Translations under genes and position numbers: made by a program
Notes under the pieces: generated by a model
Seen by the model: the letters and a program-made list of their open reading frames with translations, nothing else
What the model was told of the DNA's origin: nothing
Database searches by the model: none
Origin: Candidatus Magasanikiibacteriota bacterium
GTDB lineage: Bacteria > Patescibacteriota > Patescibacteriia > Magasanikbacterales > UBA922
DNA: 11,551 nt
Direction: 5' to 3'
Assembly (NCBI GenBank): GCA_003518365.1
Contig: DOYU01000006.1
Location: 3,815 to 15,365, forward strand
In this document: one piece after another, positions 11,527 through 11,551 of the stretch
Layout of the letters: every line of letters starts with the position of its first letter
Numbering within the stretch: the first letter of the stretch is position 1

Positions 11527-11551
11527 AATGGTTAAAATGCTCGCTTAATAA

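Overview
The window looks like a chromosomal segment of a Patescibacteria (CPR) bacterium, probably Parcubacteria-like. This is inferred from three things. The DNA is AT-rich, compact and housekeeping-type, and most starts have no Shine-Dalgarno. MurG has the atypical N-terminal motif GGGTLGPVTP. Several conserved small proteins of unknown function resemble ones I associate with CPR genomes. UGA works as an ordinary stop (ftsW, pyrD and the HELGH gene end on it), so the UGA-glycine code of Gracilibacteria/Absconditabacteria is not supported. I saw no rRNA, tRNA, CRISPR array, transposase or integrase.

Left part (1-1500): the 3' end of an Nramp-like transporter gene, a REPIN-like double hairpin, an HD-domain nucleotidase, then a GC-richer unknown gene on the minus strand with its own promoter, Shine-Dalgarno and terminator. 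Middle-left (1512-4766, minus strand): a cell-wall operon of small membrane protein > ftsW > NUDIX hydrolase > murG, followed by a doubtful Lys-rich small ORF. It starts at a promoter whose -35 box overlaps, on the opposite strand, the -35 of a perfect-consensus promoter (TTGACA-17-TATAAT) that drives rpmA (L27) through a structured 145-nt leader. Middle-right (5300-7680, plus strand): a three-gene operon of SemiSWEET, HELGH membrane metalloprotease-like protein and M24 peptidase, closed by a bidirectional terminator.

Right part (7695-10687, minus strand): msrA, pyrD coupled by ATGA to a conserved unknown gene, and a membrane-anchored extracytoplasmic protein. Two copies of a 47-nt palindromic repeat, in inverted orientation, flank the pyrD pair. 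The right end has a second GC-rich cassette gene (promoter, AGGAGG, UUCG-loop terminator). After it lie 450 bp of different character, with a possible short ORF and a holin-sized membrane protein.

The most interesting signals are regulatory. (1) Two self-contained cassettes encode unknown proteins and are the only genes with strong Shine-Dalgarno sequences; one has its promoter embedded in a terminator. (2) A divergent promoter pair overlaps at its -35 boxes beside the L27 leader RNA. (3) Three kinds of palindromic repeat occur. (4) PyrD has a class-2-like frame but Cys at the catalytic base position. All functional calls come from reading motifs by eye; no database search was run.
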